Below are positions 14,148 to 21,505 of a stretch of DNA of 33,924 bases, piece by piece. Within the stretch, counting starts at the first letter, position 1; every line of letters starts with the position of its first letter. Under the pieces are notes generated by a model, which ran no database searches, had not been told where the DNA came from, and saw nothing but the letters and a program-made list of their open reading frames with translations. The DNA lies in NCBI GenBank assembly GCA_031269415.1, contig JAISZF010000285.1:1-33924 (forward strand), in the 5' to 3' direction. The position numbers and the translations under genes were made by a program. The DNA comes from Clostridiales bacterium. Lineage in GTDB: Bacteria > Bacillota > Clostridia > Lachnospirales > WQUN01.

Positions 14148-14979
14148 AAGGCGGGTAAACTCAATTATATTTCACGTTTTGATTATTCTGTTCGGTTTCA
14201 CTATGCTGTATCCGCTGCTATGGATGCTTATGGCGTCATTCAAAACGAACCAGGAGATATTCGCCGGCGTAAACTTTTTCCCCGAAAATCCTACCCTTGG
14301 CAACTACGCCAGCGGATTCAAAGGGGTATCCGGTTACAGTTTCTTCAGATTCATCGGGAATTCGTTTTTATTGGCCGCCGTTTGCATAGTGGGTAATATC
14401 GCATCCTGCTCTATGGCCGCTTTCGCTTTCGCGAAATTAGATTTCAGATTAAATAAGTTTCTGTTTTCCGTAATGATGGTAACGCTCATGCTTCCGTTTC
14501 ATGTACGCCTGATACCGCAATACATAGTTTTTAATGGGATGGGTTGGATTGACACCTTCCTGCCGCTGGCCGTGCCAAAGTTTTTCGCCACGGAGGGTTT
14601 CTTTATCTTCCTCTTAACTCAGTATATGCGCGGCATAAGCAATGAACTGCTTGAGGCGCCGCGCATCGACGGTTGTTCCACTTGGCAGATCTTTTTATAT
14701 TTCATGCTGCCTCTGTCGCTTCCCGGTTTAATGACTATCGGAATTTTTACATTCATATGGACATGGAATGATTTCTTCTCGCAGATGATCTATATTTCCA
14801 ATCCGATAAGATTTACTGTTTCCGTCGCCTTGCGCATGTTTGTCGACACCACCGGCCAAAGCACATGGGGCGCGTTGTTCGCGATGTCTTGCGTGTCTCT
14901 GGTTCCATTGTTCGCGTTATTTATCGGTTTCCAGAGATACCTGATTGAAGGCATCGCCGCGGGCGGCATTAAAGGCTGA
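14140..14979 (+). CDS. ABC sugar transporter permease (MalG/UgpE-like)
   Basis: A 279-residue permease with six predicted membrane segments and the N-terminal MalG-type signature YPLLWMLMASFKTNQEIF. The EAA loop begins at E172 (EAPRIDGCSTWQIFLYFMLP); note Pro where Ala is usual (EAP instead of EAA). It forms the heterodimeric channel with the preceding permease. ATG 14140 lies within the end of that gene. The next gene, lacI, has its own promoter. Confidence 0.92.
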   Translation: MTKRRVNSIIFHVLIILFGFTMLYPLLWMLMASFKTNQEIFAGVNFFPENPTLGNYASGFKGVSGYSFFRFIGNSFLLAAVCIVGNIASCSMAAFAFAKLDFRLNKFLFSVMMVTLMLPFHVRLIPQYIVFNGMGWIDTFLPLAVPKFFATEGFFIFLLTQYMRGISNELLEAPRIDGCSTWQIFLYFMLPLSLPGLMTIGIFTFIWTWNDFFSQMIYISNPIRFTVSVALRMFVDTTGQSTWGALFAMSCVSLVPLFALFIGFQRYLIEGIAAGGIKG

Positions 14980-15013
14980 GGGAAACTTTCGTATCAGATC
15001 TGTCTGTTTCCTG

Positions 15014-15022
15014 TGGTATAAT
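15014..15022 (+). promoter_or_regulatory. Extended -10 promoter of the lacI-type gene
   Basis: TGG followed by TATAAT (15017-15022) gives a TGnTATAAT extended -10; no convincing -35 was seen at 16-18 nt. It lies 31 nt before ATG 15054, so the regulator and downstream genes may have a second promoter inside the cluster. Confidence 0.5.
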
Positions 15023-15053
15023 GCGATAAAATACCGGAAGGGACGGGCTGGTA

Positions 15054-16079
15054 ATGTCTGAGAGAAATGTAACGCTGCGTGAGGTAGCGAAAAAAGCCGG
15101 AGTATCTATAGCGACAGTCTCAAGGGTTCTCAATGAGTCAAATTATGTAAGTCCCGAGATACAGAAAACCGTACGCGCCGTGGTCAAGGAATTGGGATAT
15201 TACCAAAACTCCGCGGCGCGCAGTCTTAAAACCAATTCTTCCATGACTGTCGGCTTTGTGACAGCCGATATTTCAAATCCATATATGATCAACGTCGCCG
15301 GGGCAGTAGAGGATTTGATATGGGATCTCAAATACAGCCTGGTGGTTTGCAGCACTCACTCCAGCGCCGAGCGGGAGTTGGAATATCTTAAACTCTTAAT
15401 GGGCAGAGGCATTGACGGTCTATTATTAAACGGAACCGGGAGCAACGCCGACTTCATTTCCGATATCAGCAATCGGATCCCCGTCGTGCTTTTGCATAGG
15501 AGTTATGACAATACCGGATTTATCGGCGATCTGGTCGACAGTGACAATGAGGATGGCGTATACGCGCTGACAAAACACCTAATACGTATTGGGCATAAAA
15601 GAATATTCGTTGTGAAGGGACAGGACGTAAGCAATAATAAACTGCGTTTAGCGGGCTTTGCCCGGGCGATGCGTGAAGCCGGCATTGACGCCGGCATACA
15701 TTACCCATATCTATATGGCGATGATTTTACCATAGAGACCGGATATCGAGCCGTTGAAAAGCTGCTCGGCATGGAAGAACGCGCCACCGCGATTCTGGCG
15801 CTCAACAATACCTTGGGTCTAGGCGTGCTTCAAGGGTTGGCCGAGCATAATCTGCGCGCTCCGGAGGATATATCCGTAGCGCATTACAACAGCATCGACC
15901 ATCACGAAATGATGCTCGTCCGACCGATGATGCACCACGTCGATCCTCGCGAGGTAGGATTTACCGCGGGAAAGGCGCTTCTGGCGCGCATGGATAATAA
16001 TAAACTCGCAAACCGCGCCTATATTGTCAAGGGGAAGCTGATACCGGGAAACGCCGTAGGTATGCCGCTTTCAATGTAA
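15054..16079 (+). CDS. LacI-family transcriptional regulator
   Basis: A 341-residue repressor or activator. Residues 6-30 form the HTH (VTLREVAKKAGVSIATVSRV, LNES) followed by the hinge helix region (NSAARSLKTN). Residues about 65-335 are the periplasmic-binding-protein-like effector domain (VGFVTADISNPYMINVAGAV, GIDGLLLNGTG, LAGFARAMREAGI). The ribosome binding site is weak (GGAAGGGACGGG about 10 nt upstream). Its position between transporter and enzyme genes makes it the likely local regulator of the cluster, acting at the palindromes near 10091-10155. The effector is probably the transported sugar or its phosphate. Confidence 0.93.
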   Translation: MSERNVTLREVAKKAGVSIATVSRVLNESNYVSPEIQKTVRAVVKELGYYQNSAARSLKTNSSMTVGFVTADISNPYMINVAGAVEDLIWDLKYSLVVCSTHSSAERELEYLKLLMGRGIDGLLLNGTGSNADFISDISNRIPVVLLHRSYDNTGFIGDLVDSDNEDGVYALTKHLIRIGHKRIFVVKGQDVSNNKLRLAGFARAMREAGIDAGIHYPYLYGDDFTIETGYRAVEKLLGMEERATAILALNNTLGLGVLQGLAEHNLRAPEDISVAHYNSIDHHEMMLVRPMMHHVDPREVGFTAGKALLARMDNNKLANRAYIVKGKLIPGNAVGMPLSM

Positions 16080-16114
16080 TAAACCTTAATAAATAATGAG
16101 AGGATCAAAATAAC

Positions 16115-16570
16115 ATGAGCAGTGCGTTTGTATCAGAAAGCACAGGCCGCGCGGTCTTAATCCATATGACTGTCGGTGATCGGCTGCTGGAAACAATACG
16201 CGAGGAAGCAAAGCGTTTGAACATACAATCAGCCATAGTCACCGGCGGCATCGGATCTCTGCGCAAGGCCGTATACCACTATATTGAGGCGGTGACCGAA
16301 GAACCGCGCGACGCTTATAAAACCGTTGAAAGGCCGATGGAACTGGTGTCCCTGCAGGGTATTGTTCTGGAAGGCGAGCCTCACCTGCATATGGCGGCGA
16401 CCGAAGAAGGCGGCGGTGTGTGCCACAGCGGACATGTGGAGGAAGGCTGCGAGATTCAATATTTGGCCGAAATCTCCTTAATTGAGCTGAAAAATCTGCC
16501 TTTAGGCCGACGCGCCGAAAAATATGGAACAGTAACACATTTTGAGCTGTTAAATGGAGGTAACATGTAA
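16115..16570 (+). CDS. PPC-domain (DUF296) protein
   Basis: A 151-residue single-domain protein of the plants-and-prokaryotes-conserved (PPC, DUF296) family: VLIHMTVGDRLLETIREEAK, IQSAIVTGGIGSL, MELVSLQGIVLEGEPHLHMA. Histidines 90, 92, 104 and 107 lie where prokaryotic PPC proteins bind a metal. Its biochemical role is not established. Its stop (TAA) overlaps the ATG of the BKACE gene by one base, so it is produced together with that enzyme and may assist the same step. Start ATG 16115 follows GAGAGG. Confidence 0.85.
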   Translation: MSSAFVSESTGRAVLIHMTVGDRLLETIREEAKRLNIQSAIVTGGIGSLRKAVYHYIEAVTEEPRDAYKTVERPMELVSLQGIVLEGEPHLHMAATEEGGGVCHSGHVEEGCEIQYLAEISLIELKNLPLGRRAEKYGTVTHFELLNGGNM

Positions 16571-17508
16571 TGTCAACCCGAAAGCAAAAAAAAGTAGTAA
16601 TAAGCGCGGCGATTACAGGAGGCGTGCATACCCCCTCCATGTCTCCCTATCTGCCGAAAACGCCTGACGAGATAATCCAGAACGCCGTAGACGCCTGTAA
16701 AGCGGGCGCCGCCGTGGTCCATATACACGCGCGGCGCGAGGACGGCAGCCCTACCGCGGAATATGATTATTTCGAGAAAATCCTGTCCGGAATAAAAAAG
16801 CAGTGCGATGTGGTCGTCGGCATTACCACAGGCGGCGCGCAGGGTATGACCGTAGAGGAACGGTTCGCGGTGATAGAACGTTTTAAGCCCGAAATCGCCT
16901 CCGCAAACGGCGGATCCATGAATTTCACCTTTTCCCGTTTAGCCGATACATACAAGCCGTTCCAATATGACTGGGAACAGCCGTTTATTGAACGCACATG
17001 GGACAATATATTCAAGAATACATTCCGCGATATCGAGTACTGTATAAAAATCATGAACGCCTGCGGCACGCGCCCGGAGTTTGAGTGTTTTGACTTCGGT
17101 CAGGTAGCCAACGTAGGTTACTTTGTCAAACAGGGGATCGTTCAAAAACCCGTGTATCTGCAATTCGTGCCCGGCATAATGGGCGGCATGCCCATAGGAT
17201 ATGACGCGATGATGTTTATTATCGAACAGGCCAAAAAACTGGTGAGTCCGGATATAATATACTGCACTGTGGCGCCGGGCAGGCGCATGTTCAGACTGGC
17301 CGCGATGATGGCGATTAACGGCGGCCATGTGCGCGTCGGCATGGAAGACGGACTGTATATAAAACCCAATGGGGAACTGGCAAAGAGCAACGCCGAACAG
17401 GTAAGCAAGATTCGCGGTATTCTGGAAGCGCTTGATTTCGAGATAGCCTCGCCGGACGACGCGCGTGAGGAGTTTGCCCTAAAAGGCGCTGATAAGGTGG
17501 AATTCTGA
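16570..17508 (+). CDS. Beta-keto acid cleavage enzyme (BKACE, DUF849)
   Basis: A 312-residue TIM-barrel enzyme. Known members condense a 3-oxo acid with acetyl-CoA and release acetoacetate plus a CoA ester; the founding member is Kce of lysine fermentation. Visible: N-terminal VVISAAITGGVHTPSMSPYL, zinc ligands H51 and H53 in VVHIHAR, SANGGSMNF, CFDFGQVANVGYF and the conserved GGHVRVGMED with Glu259 as likely third ligand. The specificity-determining residues cannot be turned into a substrate by eye. It is coupled to its neighbours on both sides (TAATG and TGATG overlaps). A thiolase directly downstream agrees with CoA-ester products. Confidence 0.93.
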   Translation: MSTRKQKKVVISAAITGGVHTPSMSPYLPKTPDEIIQNAVDACKAGAAVVHIHARREDGSPTAEYDYFEKILSGIKKQCDVVVGITTGGAQGMTVEERFAVIERFKPEIASANGGSMNFTFSRLADTYKPFQYDWEQPFIERTWDNIFKNTFRDIEYCIKIMNACGTRPEFECFDFGQVANVGYFVKQGIVQKPVYLQFVPGIMGGMPIGYDAMMFIIEQAKKLVSPDIIYCTVAPGRRMFRLAAMMAINGGHVRVGMEDGLYIKPNGELAKSNAEQVSKIRGILEALDFEIASPDDAREEFALKGADKVEF

Positions 17509-18674
17509 TGTATAAAAATATAGGAGTCTATGGTATGGCGCGAACCCCCGTCGGATCTTTCGGGGGTTCGCTGAAAAACCACAGCGCGGTTGATCTGGCC
17601 GCGCTTGTTATCGCCGAAGCCGTTAGGCGCTCCGGCATACCGGCTGATCGTATAGGCGATGTTATTATGGGATGCGTCGGCCAATACGGCCTGAACATAT
17701 TCTTAGGCCGTTTGGCCGGGCAGAAGGCAGGATTGCCCGAGCAAATCCCCGGGCAGACGGTAAACCGCATGTGCGCCTCCGGCCTGCAGGCTATCGCTTC
17801 CGGCGCGGATTTGATCGCTCTGGGTCACGCGGACGCGGTTATCGCCGGCGGCGCTGAAAGTATGAGCAATTTCCCATTCAGCGTGGCAAACGCCCGCTGG
17901 GGCTTGCGGATGGGGGACGCCGCCTTAAAAGACGATTTGGTTAACGCGCTTATAGAACCGTTCACCGGTGCACATGTTGGAATTACCGCGGAAAACATAG
18001 CCGAGAGATACGGTTTAACCCGTGAGGAGCAGGACGCTTACGCGCTGGAGAGCCAAAACCGCGCCTTAGCCGCCGCTGCCGATGGGAAGTTCAAGGAAGA
18101 GATTGTTCCCGTAGAAATAAAAGATAAAAAACAGACCGTTATTTTTGACGCGGACGAATACCCGCGCCAGACCAGCTTGGATAAACTGGCGAAACTGCGA
18201 CCCGTGTTCAAAGGCGACGGTTTAATAACCGCCGGAACGGCGTCCGGAATTAATGACGGAGCCGCCGCCGTGGCGTTGGCCGATACGGACAAAACGGACA
18301 GAAAACCTCTGGCGAAATTTATAGATTACGCGGTCGCTGGGCTTGATCCCGCTTACATGGGCCTGGGGCCGGTCTACGCCACGCGCAAACTGCTGGATAA
18401 AACAGGCTTAAATATCTCCGACATCGGGCTGGCTGAACTGAACGAGGCTTTCGCGTCACAGGCTATGGCCTGCGTGAGAGAATTGGGTCTGAGTATGGAT
18501 ATTGTCAATGTAAACGGCAGCGGTCTTTCTCTGGGTCATCCCTTGGGCGCTACCGGAGCTATAATCAGTATTAAATTAATCAACGAGATGAAACGCCATG
18601 GAGTCCGCTACGGTCTGGTATCGCTGTGTATCGGCGGCGGACAGGGCATGTCGGCCATCTTCGAGGTATCCTGA
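17508..18674 (+). CDS. Acetyl-CoA C-acetyltransferase (thiolase)
   Basis: A 388-residue thiolase. Nucleophile C89 lies in NRMCASGLQAI; NEAF (312-315), H344 in LGHPLGATGA and C374 in CIGGGQG complete the active site. Length and motifs fit biosynthetic or degradative acetyl-CoA acetyltransferases. The start overlaps the BKACE stop (TGATG). In this operon it could cleave a 3-oxoacyl-CoA or recycle acetoacetyl-CoA to acetyl-CoA needed by BKACE, but no CoA-transferase that would activate acetoacetate is encoded here. Confidence 0.95.
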   Translation: MYKNIGVYGMARTPVGSFGGSLKNHSAVDLAALVIAEAVRRSGIPADRIGDVIMGCVGQYGLNIFLGRLAGQKAGLPEQIPGQTVNRMCASGLQAIASGADLIALGHADAVIAGGAESMSNFPFSVANARWGLRMGDAALKDDLVNALIEPFTGAHVGITAENIAERYGLTREEQDAYALESQNRALAAAADGKFKEEIVPVEIKDKKQTVIFDADEYPRQTSLDKLAKLRPVFKGDGLITAGTASGINDGAAAVALADTDKTDRKPLAKFIDYAVAGLDPAYMGLGPVYATRKLLDKTGLNISDIGLAELNEAFASQAMACVRELGLSMDIVNVNGSGLSLGHPLGATGAIISIKLINEMKRHGVRYGLVSLCIGGGQGMSAIFEVS

Positions 18675-20077
18675 TGAAAACCTTTACGCGGACGGCGGCA
18701 AGCTTCCCGCCGATTGTTCCCGCGGAGGCGGACGCCGCGCTCAAAGCCGCCGAACCAACGCGATCGGTAAAGGTAATCGCGCTGGACGACGATCCGACGG
18801 GCACTCAAACTGTTCACGATATCTTTGTATATACCGACTGGGATAGAGACAGCGTAAGGCAGGGCTTGGACGACGCGGACAGACTGTTTTTTATCCTGAC
18901 CAATTCGCGGGCCTTCAGCGTCAGCGAAACAGTCCGCGTTCATGAGGAAATCGCGCGGAACATAGCCAGTCAAACGGATAATTTTGTGTTGGTCAGCCGA
19001 GGCGATTCCACCCTGCGCGGCCATTACCCCATAGAAACCGATGTTCTGCGCCGCGCCTTGGCGGAAAACGGATATAAAACAGACGGCGAGATTATTTATC
19101 CGTTTTTCCCGGAGGGCGGACGTTATACCGTTGAAAACATTCATTACGTCAAATACGGCGATGTGCTGGTTCCCGCCGGTGAAACGGAATTCGCGAAGGA
19201 TAAGACATTCGGATATACAGAGTCTGATTTGACGAAATGGATAGAAGAAAAAACATCAGGCGCTTATAAAGCGAAGGATGTAACCACAGTAACTCTTGAC
19301 GAGCTCAGGCGGCAGGATTATGACGGCATAACAGCCAAGCTCATGGGTGTTTCAAACGGAAAGGTTATTGTCAACAGTCTCACATACGACGACGTAAAGG
19401 TATTTACGACGGCGTTCTGGAGAGCCTGGTCTATGGGCAAGCGCTTTATAATCCGAAGCGCGGCGGCGTTCGTTAAAGTCTTGGGCGGCGTGACTGATAA
19501 AGAGCCGCTTACCTCGGAAGAACTGAAAATGAACGTGAAGAGCCGCCGCGGAGGGCTTATTATCGCGGGTTCTCATGTAAAGAAAACAACGGATCAACTG
19601 GAAACGCTGCGCGGCGTTCCCGGTTTGACTTTCCTTGAATTGAACCAACACCTGGCGCTGGATGAAGCGGCTTTTGAGGCTGAAGCCGACAGGGTCGCGA
19701 AACAGGCGGACGCCCGCCTAGCCTCCGGAGAGACTGCGGTTATTATGACTCGCCGCGAGCGGTTCGATCTGGGAACCGGGGATAAGGCGGCGGAACTCGA
19801 TCTGGCCGCCAAGATATCCGACAAGCTCTGCGGTATCGTCCGCAAGCTGACTCACTCCCCAAGGTTCGTTATCGCTAAGGGCGGCATTACTTCCAGCGAC
19901 ACAGCCATAAAGGGCTTGGGCATTAAAAAAGCGCTGGTACTGGGGCAGATTCTGCCCGGCGTGCCCGTATGGCGGGCGGGTTCGGAAACTCGTTTTCCCG
20001 GCCTGACATACGTTGTCTTTCCCGGCAACGTGGGAGACGAGCACGCTCTGATGGAAGCCGTCAAAAAATTGATATGA
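18674..20077 (+). CDS. Four-carbon acid sugar kinase family protein (DUF1537)
   Basis: A 467-residue kinase of the DUF1537 family, whose characterised members (OtnK, DtnK, LtnK) phosphorylate tetronates or their oxo forms. The N-terminal substrate domain shows ALDDDPTGTQTVHD (38-49) and SRGDSTLRGHYP (108-119). The C-terminal nucleotide domain shows IAKGGITSSDTAIKGLG, PGVPVWRAG and FPGLTYVVFPGNVGDEHAL. The ATG overlaps the thiolase stop (TGATG); an upstream in-frame start at 18626 would overlap the thiolase. This gene is the strongest pointer that the substrate is an acid sugar. Confidence 0.93.
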   Translation: MKTFTRTAASFPPIVPAEADAALKAAEPTRSVKVIALDDDPTGTQTVHDIFVYTDWDRDSVRQGLDDADRLFFILTNSRAFSVSETVRVHEEIARNIASQTDNFVLVSRGDSTLRGHYPIETDVLRRALAENGYKTDGEIIYPFFPEGGRYTVENIHYVKYGDVLVPAGETEFAKDKTFGYTESDLTKWIEEKTSGAYKAKDVTTVTLDELRRQDYDGITAKLMGVSNGKVIVNSLTYDDVKVFTTAFWRAWSMGKRFIIRSAAAFVKVLGGVTDKEPLTSEELKMNVKSRRGGLIIAGSHVKKTTDQLETLRGVPGLTFLELNQHLALDEAAFEAEADRVAKQADARLASGETAVIMTRRERFDLGTGDKAAELDLAAKISDKLCGIVRKLTHSPRFVIAKGGITSSDTAIKGLGIKKALVLGQILPGVPVWRAGSETRFPGLTYVVFPGNVGDEHALMEAVKKLI

Positions 20078-20086
20078 GGTGAACGC

Positions 20087-20818
20087 GTGAAACGTTTGGA
20101 GAACAAAACAGCCGTAATAACCGGCGCTGCCCAAGGCATAGGGTTTGCGGCGGCAAAAAGGCTGTTTGACGAGGGCGCGGTGTGCGCGTTGATTGATGTA
20201 AACCTGGAGTCGTGCAAGGCGGCGGCTGCAAAAATAGATCCCAATGTATACGCCTTTGCTTGCGATGTATCCGATCGCCAAGCTGTTTCGGATGTATTCG
20301 CCCAAATTTACGGCGCGATGAAACGCGTTGATATCTTGATTAATAACGCGGGCATAACACGAGACGGCATGTTCCACAAAATGATAGACGACGAATGGGA
20401 CGCCGTTATCAACGTCAACCTGAACGGCGTGAGGAATTGCTGCAAGGCGGTCGTCCCCGCGATGCGTGAGAATAAATACGGCAAAATCGTAAATCTGGCG
20501 TCCGTATCCGCGTTCGGTAACATGGGCCAGACAAACTACGGCGCTGCCAAGGCGGGCGTAATAGGGTTCACAAAGTGCCTGGCCAAGGAAGCCGCCCGAA
20601 ATAATATAACGGTTAACTGCGTAGCGCCAAGTTATATTGATACGGAAATGCTGAGAGCCGTGCCGGATAAGGTGATGGAACGTTTTATCGCCGCCATCCC
20701 GATGGGCAGGCTGGGAAAGCCGGAAGAGCTGGCGGCGGCTGTCGCGTTTCTTTCCAGCGATGATTCCAGTTTTATAACCGGAGAATGCCTAGTGGTTTCC
20801 GGCGGATCATATATGTAA
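20087..20818 (+). CDS. Short-chain dehydrogenase/reductase (FabG-like)
   Basis: A 243-residue classical SDR that should oxidise or reduce a hydroxy/keto group with NAD(P). Visible: cofactor loop TGAAQGIG (12-19), NNAG (86-89), and the catalytic S139, Y151 and K155 (YGAAK). The C-terminal FLSSDDSSFITGECLVVSGG is standard. Start is GTG 20087 with GAGGTG upstream, 9 nt after the kinase stop. Although it looks like FabG, the operon context favours a sugar-acid dehydrogenase making the 3-oxo acid for the kinase or BKACE. Confidence 0.92.
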   Translation: MKRLENKTAVITGAAQGIGFAAAKRLFDEGAVCALIDVNLESCKAAAAKIDPNVYAFACDVSDRQAVSDVFAQIYGAMKRVDILINNAGITRDGMFHKMIDDEWDAVINVNLNGVRNCCKAVVPAMRENKYGKIVNLASVSAFGNMGQTNYGAAKAGVIGFTKCLAKEAARNNITVNCVAPSYIDTEMLRAVPDKVMERFIAAIPMGRLGKPEELAAAVAFLSSDDSSFITGECLVVSGGSYM

Positions 20819-20833
20819 CCGCGGGGTGAGTGA

Positions 20834-21271
20834 GTGAATATAATTATCGGCGGCGATCACGCCGGGTTTGCGTTAAAACAGGAGTTATTTGAAAAGCTTA
20901 GGCAAGACGGGCATACAGTACAGGATGTGGGATGTTATTCACTGGAACCTGTGGACTTTCCCGATGTGGCGAAAAAGATCTGCGCCGCTATATTGAACGG
21001 GCAGGCGGAACGCGGCGTTATGGTGTGCGGTACCGGGGTGGGCGCGGCTATCGCCTGCAATAAAACAAAGGGTATCCGCGCCAGCGTCATACACGACGCA
21101 TATACGGCCAGACAGTGCGTCGAACACGACGACGTACAGGTATGCGCTTTGGGCGCGCAAGTTATCGGAAATCTCACGGCGTTTGATCTGTTGAAAATAT
21201 TTCTGAACGCCCGGTTTTCAGGCGACGCGGAATTTATTACGCGTCTGAACAAGCTGTCTGAAATGGAATGA
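20834..21271 (+). CDS. RpiB/LacAB-family sugar phosphate isomerase
   Basis: A 145-residue isomerase of the ribose-5-phosphate isomerase B family: IIIGGDHAGFALKQ (D8, H9), catalytic C65 in MVCGTGVGAAIACNK, and IHDAYTARQCVEHDDVQV with H98. Relatives interconvert ribose/ribulose 5-phosphate, allose, galactose 6-phosphate or erythrulose 4-phosphate. Start is GTG 20834, 15 nt after the SDR stop. It closes the cluster; the function in acid-sugar breakdown is probably aldose/ketose phosphate interconversion, not the housekeeping pentose step. Confidence 0.9.
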   Translation: MNIIIGGDHAGFALKQELFEKLRQDGHTVQDVGCYSLEPVDFPDVAKKICAAILNGQAERGVMVCGTGVGAAIACNKTKGIRASVIHDAYTARQCVEHDDVQVCALGAQVIGNLTAFDLLKIFLNARFSGDAEFITRLNKLSEME

Positions 21272-21376
21272 CCAAGTTTATTACGCCGCATATGTTATTT
21301 GAAATACGGCGGTTCAATAACGCCTCGTACATTTGGCTGACAGAGCGGCCGTTTGTCCTAGGCGTTTTTTTCTTGT

Positions 21377-21428
21377 AATAGAGATCGCCGCCGTTCTATG
21401 CCAATACATCTCGCGGCGTTTCTCTATT
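21377..21428. other. Large imperfect hairpin in the intergenic region
   Basis: Outer arms AATAGAGA / TCTCTATT (8 bp) and inner arms CGCCGC / GCGGCG (6 bp) pair across 21377-21391 and 21413-21428, separated by a 1/2-nt internal loop and a 21-nt loop. A run of seven T lies before it (21365-21371). It could end the catabolic cluster or control the LTA-synthase-like gene; it lacks a classic T-tract after the stem. Confidence 0.5.
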
Positions 21429-21446
21429 CCAGCTATGATAAAAAGC

Positions 21447-21474
21447 TTGCAAAACTTACACAAAAGCATATAAT
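21447..21474 (+). promoter_or_regulatory. Promoter of the LTA-synthase-like gene
   Basis: TTGCAA (21447-21452), 16-nt spacer and TATAAT (21469-21474), 31 nt before ATG 21506. Confidence 0.6.
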
Positions 21475-21505
21475 ATCAACCAATGGTAGTACAAGCTGAA
21501 AAGAG

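Noticed and set aside
20087..20818. fabG of fatty-acid synthesis
   Set aside because: The fold is FabG-like, but no other fatty-acid gene is nearby and it sits between an acid-sugar kinase and a sugar-phosphate isomerase.
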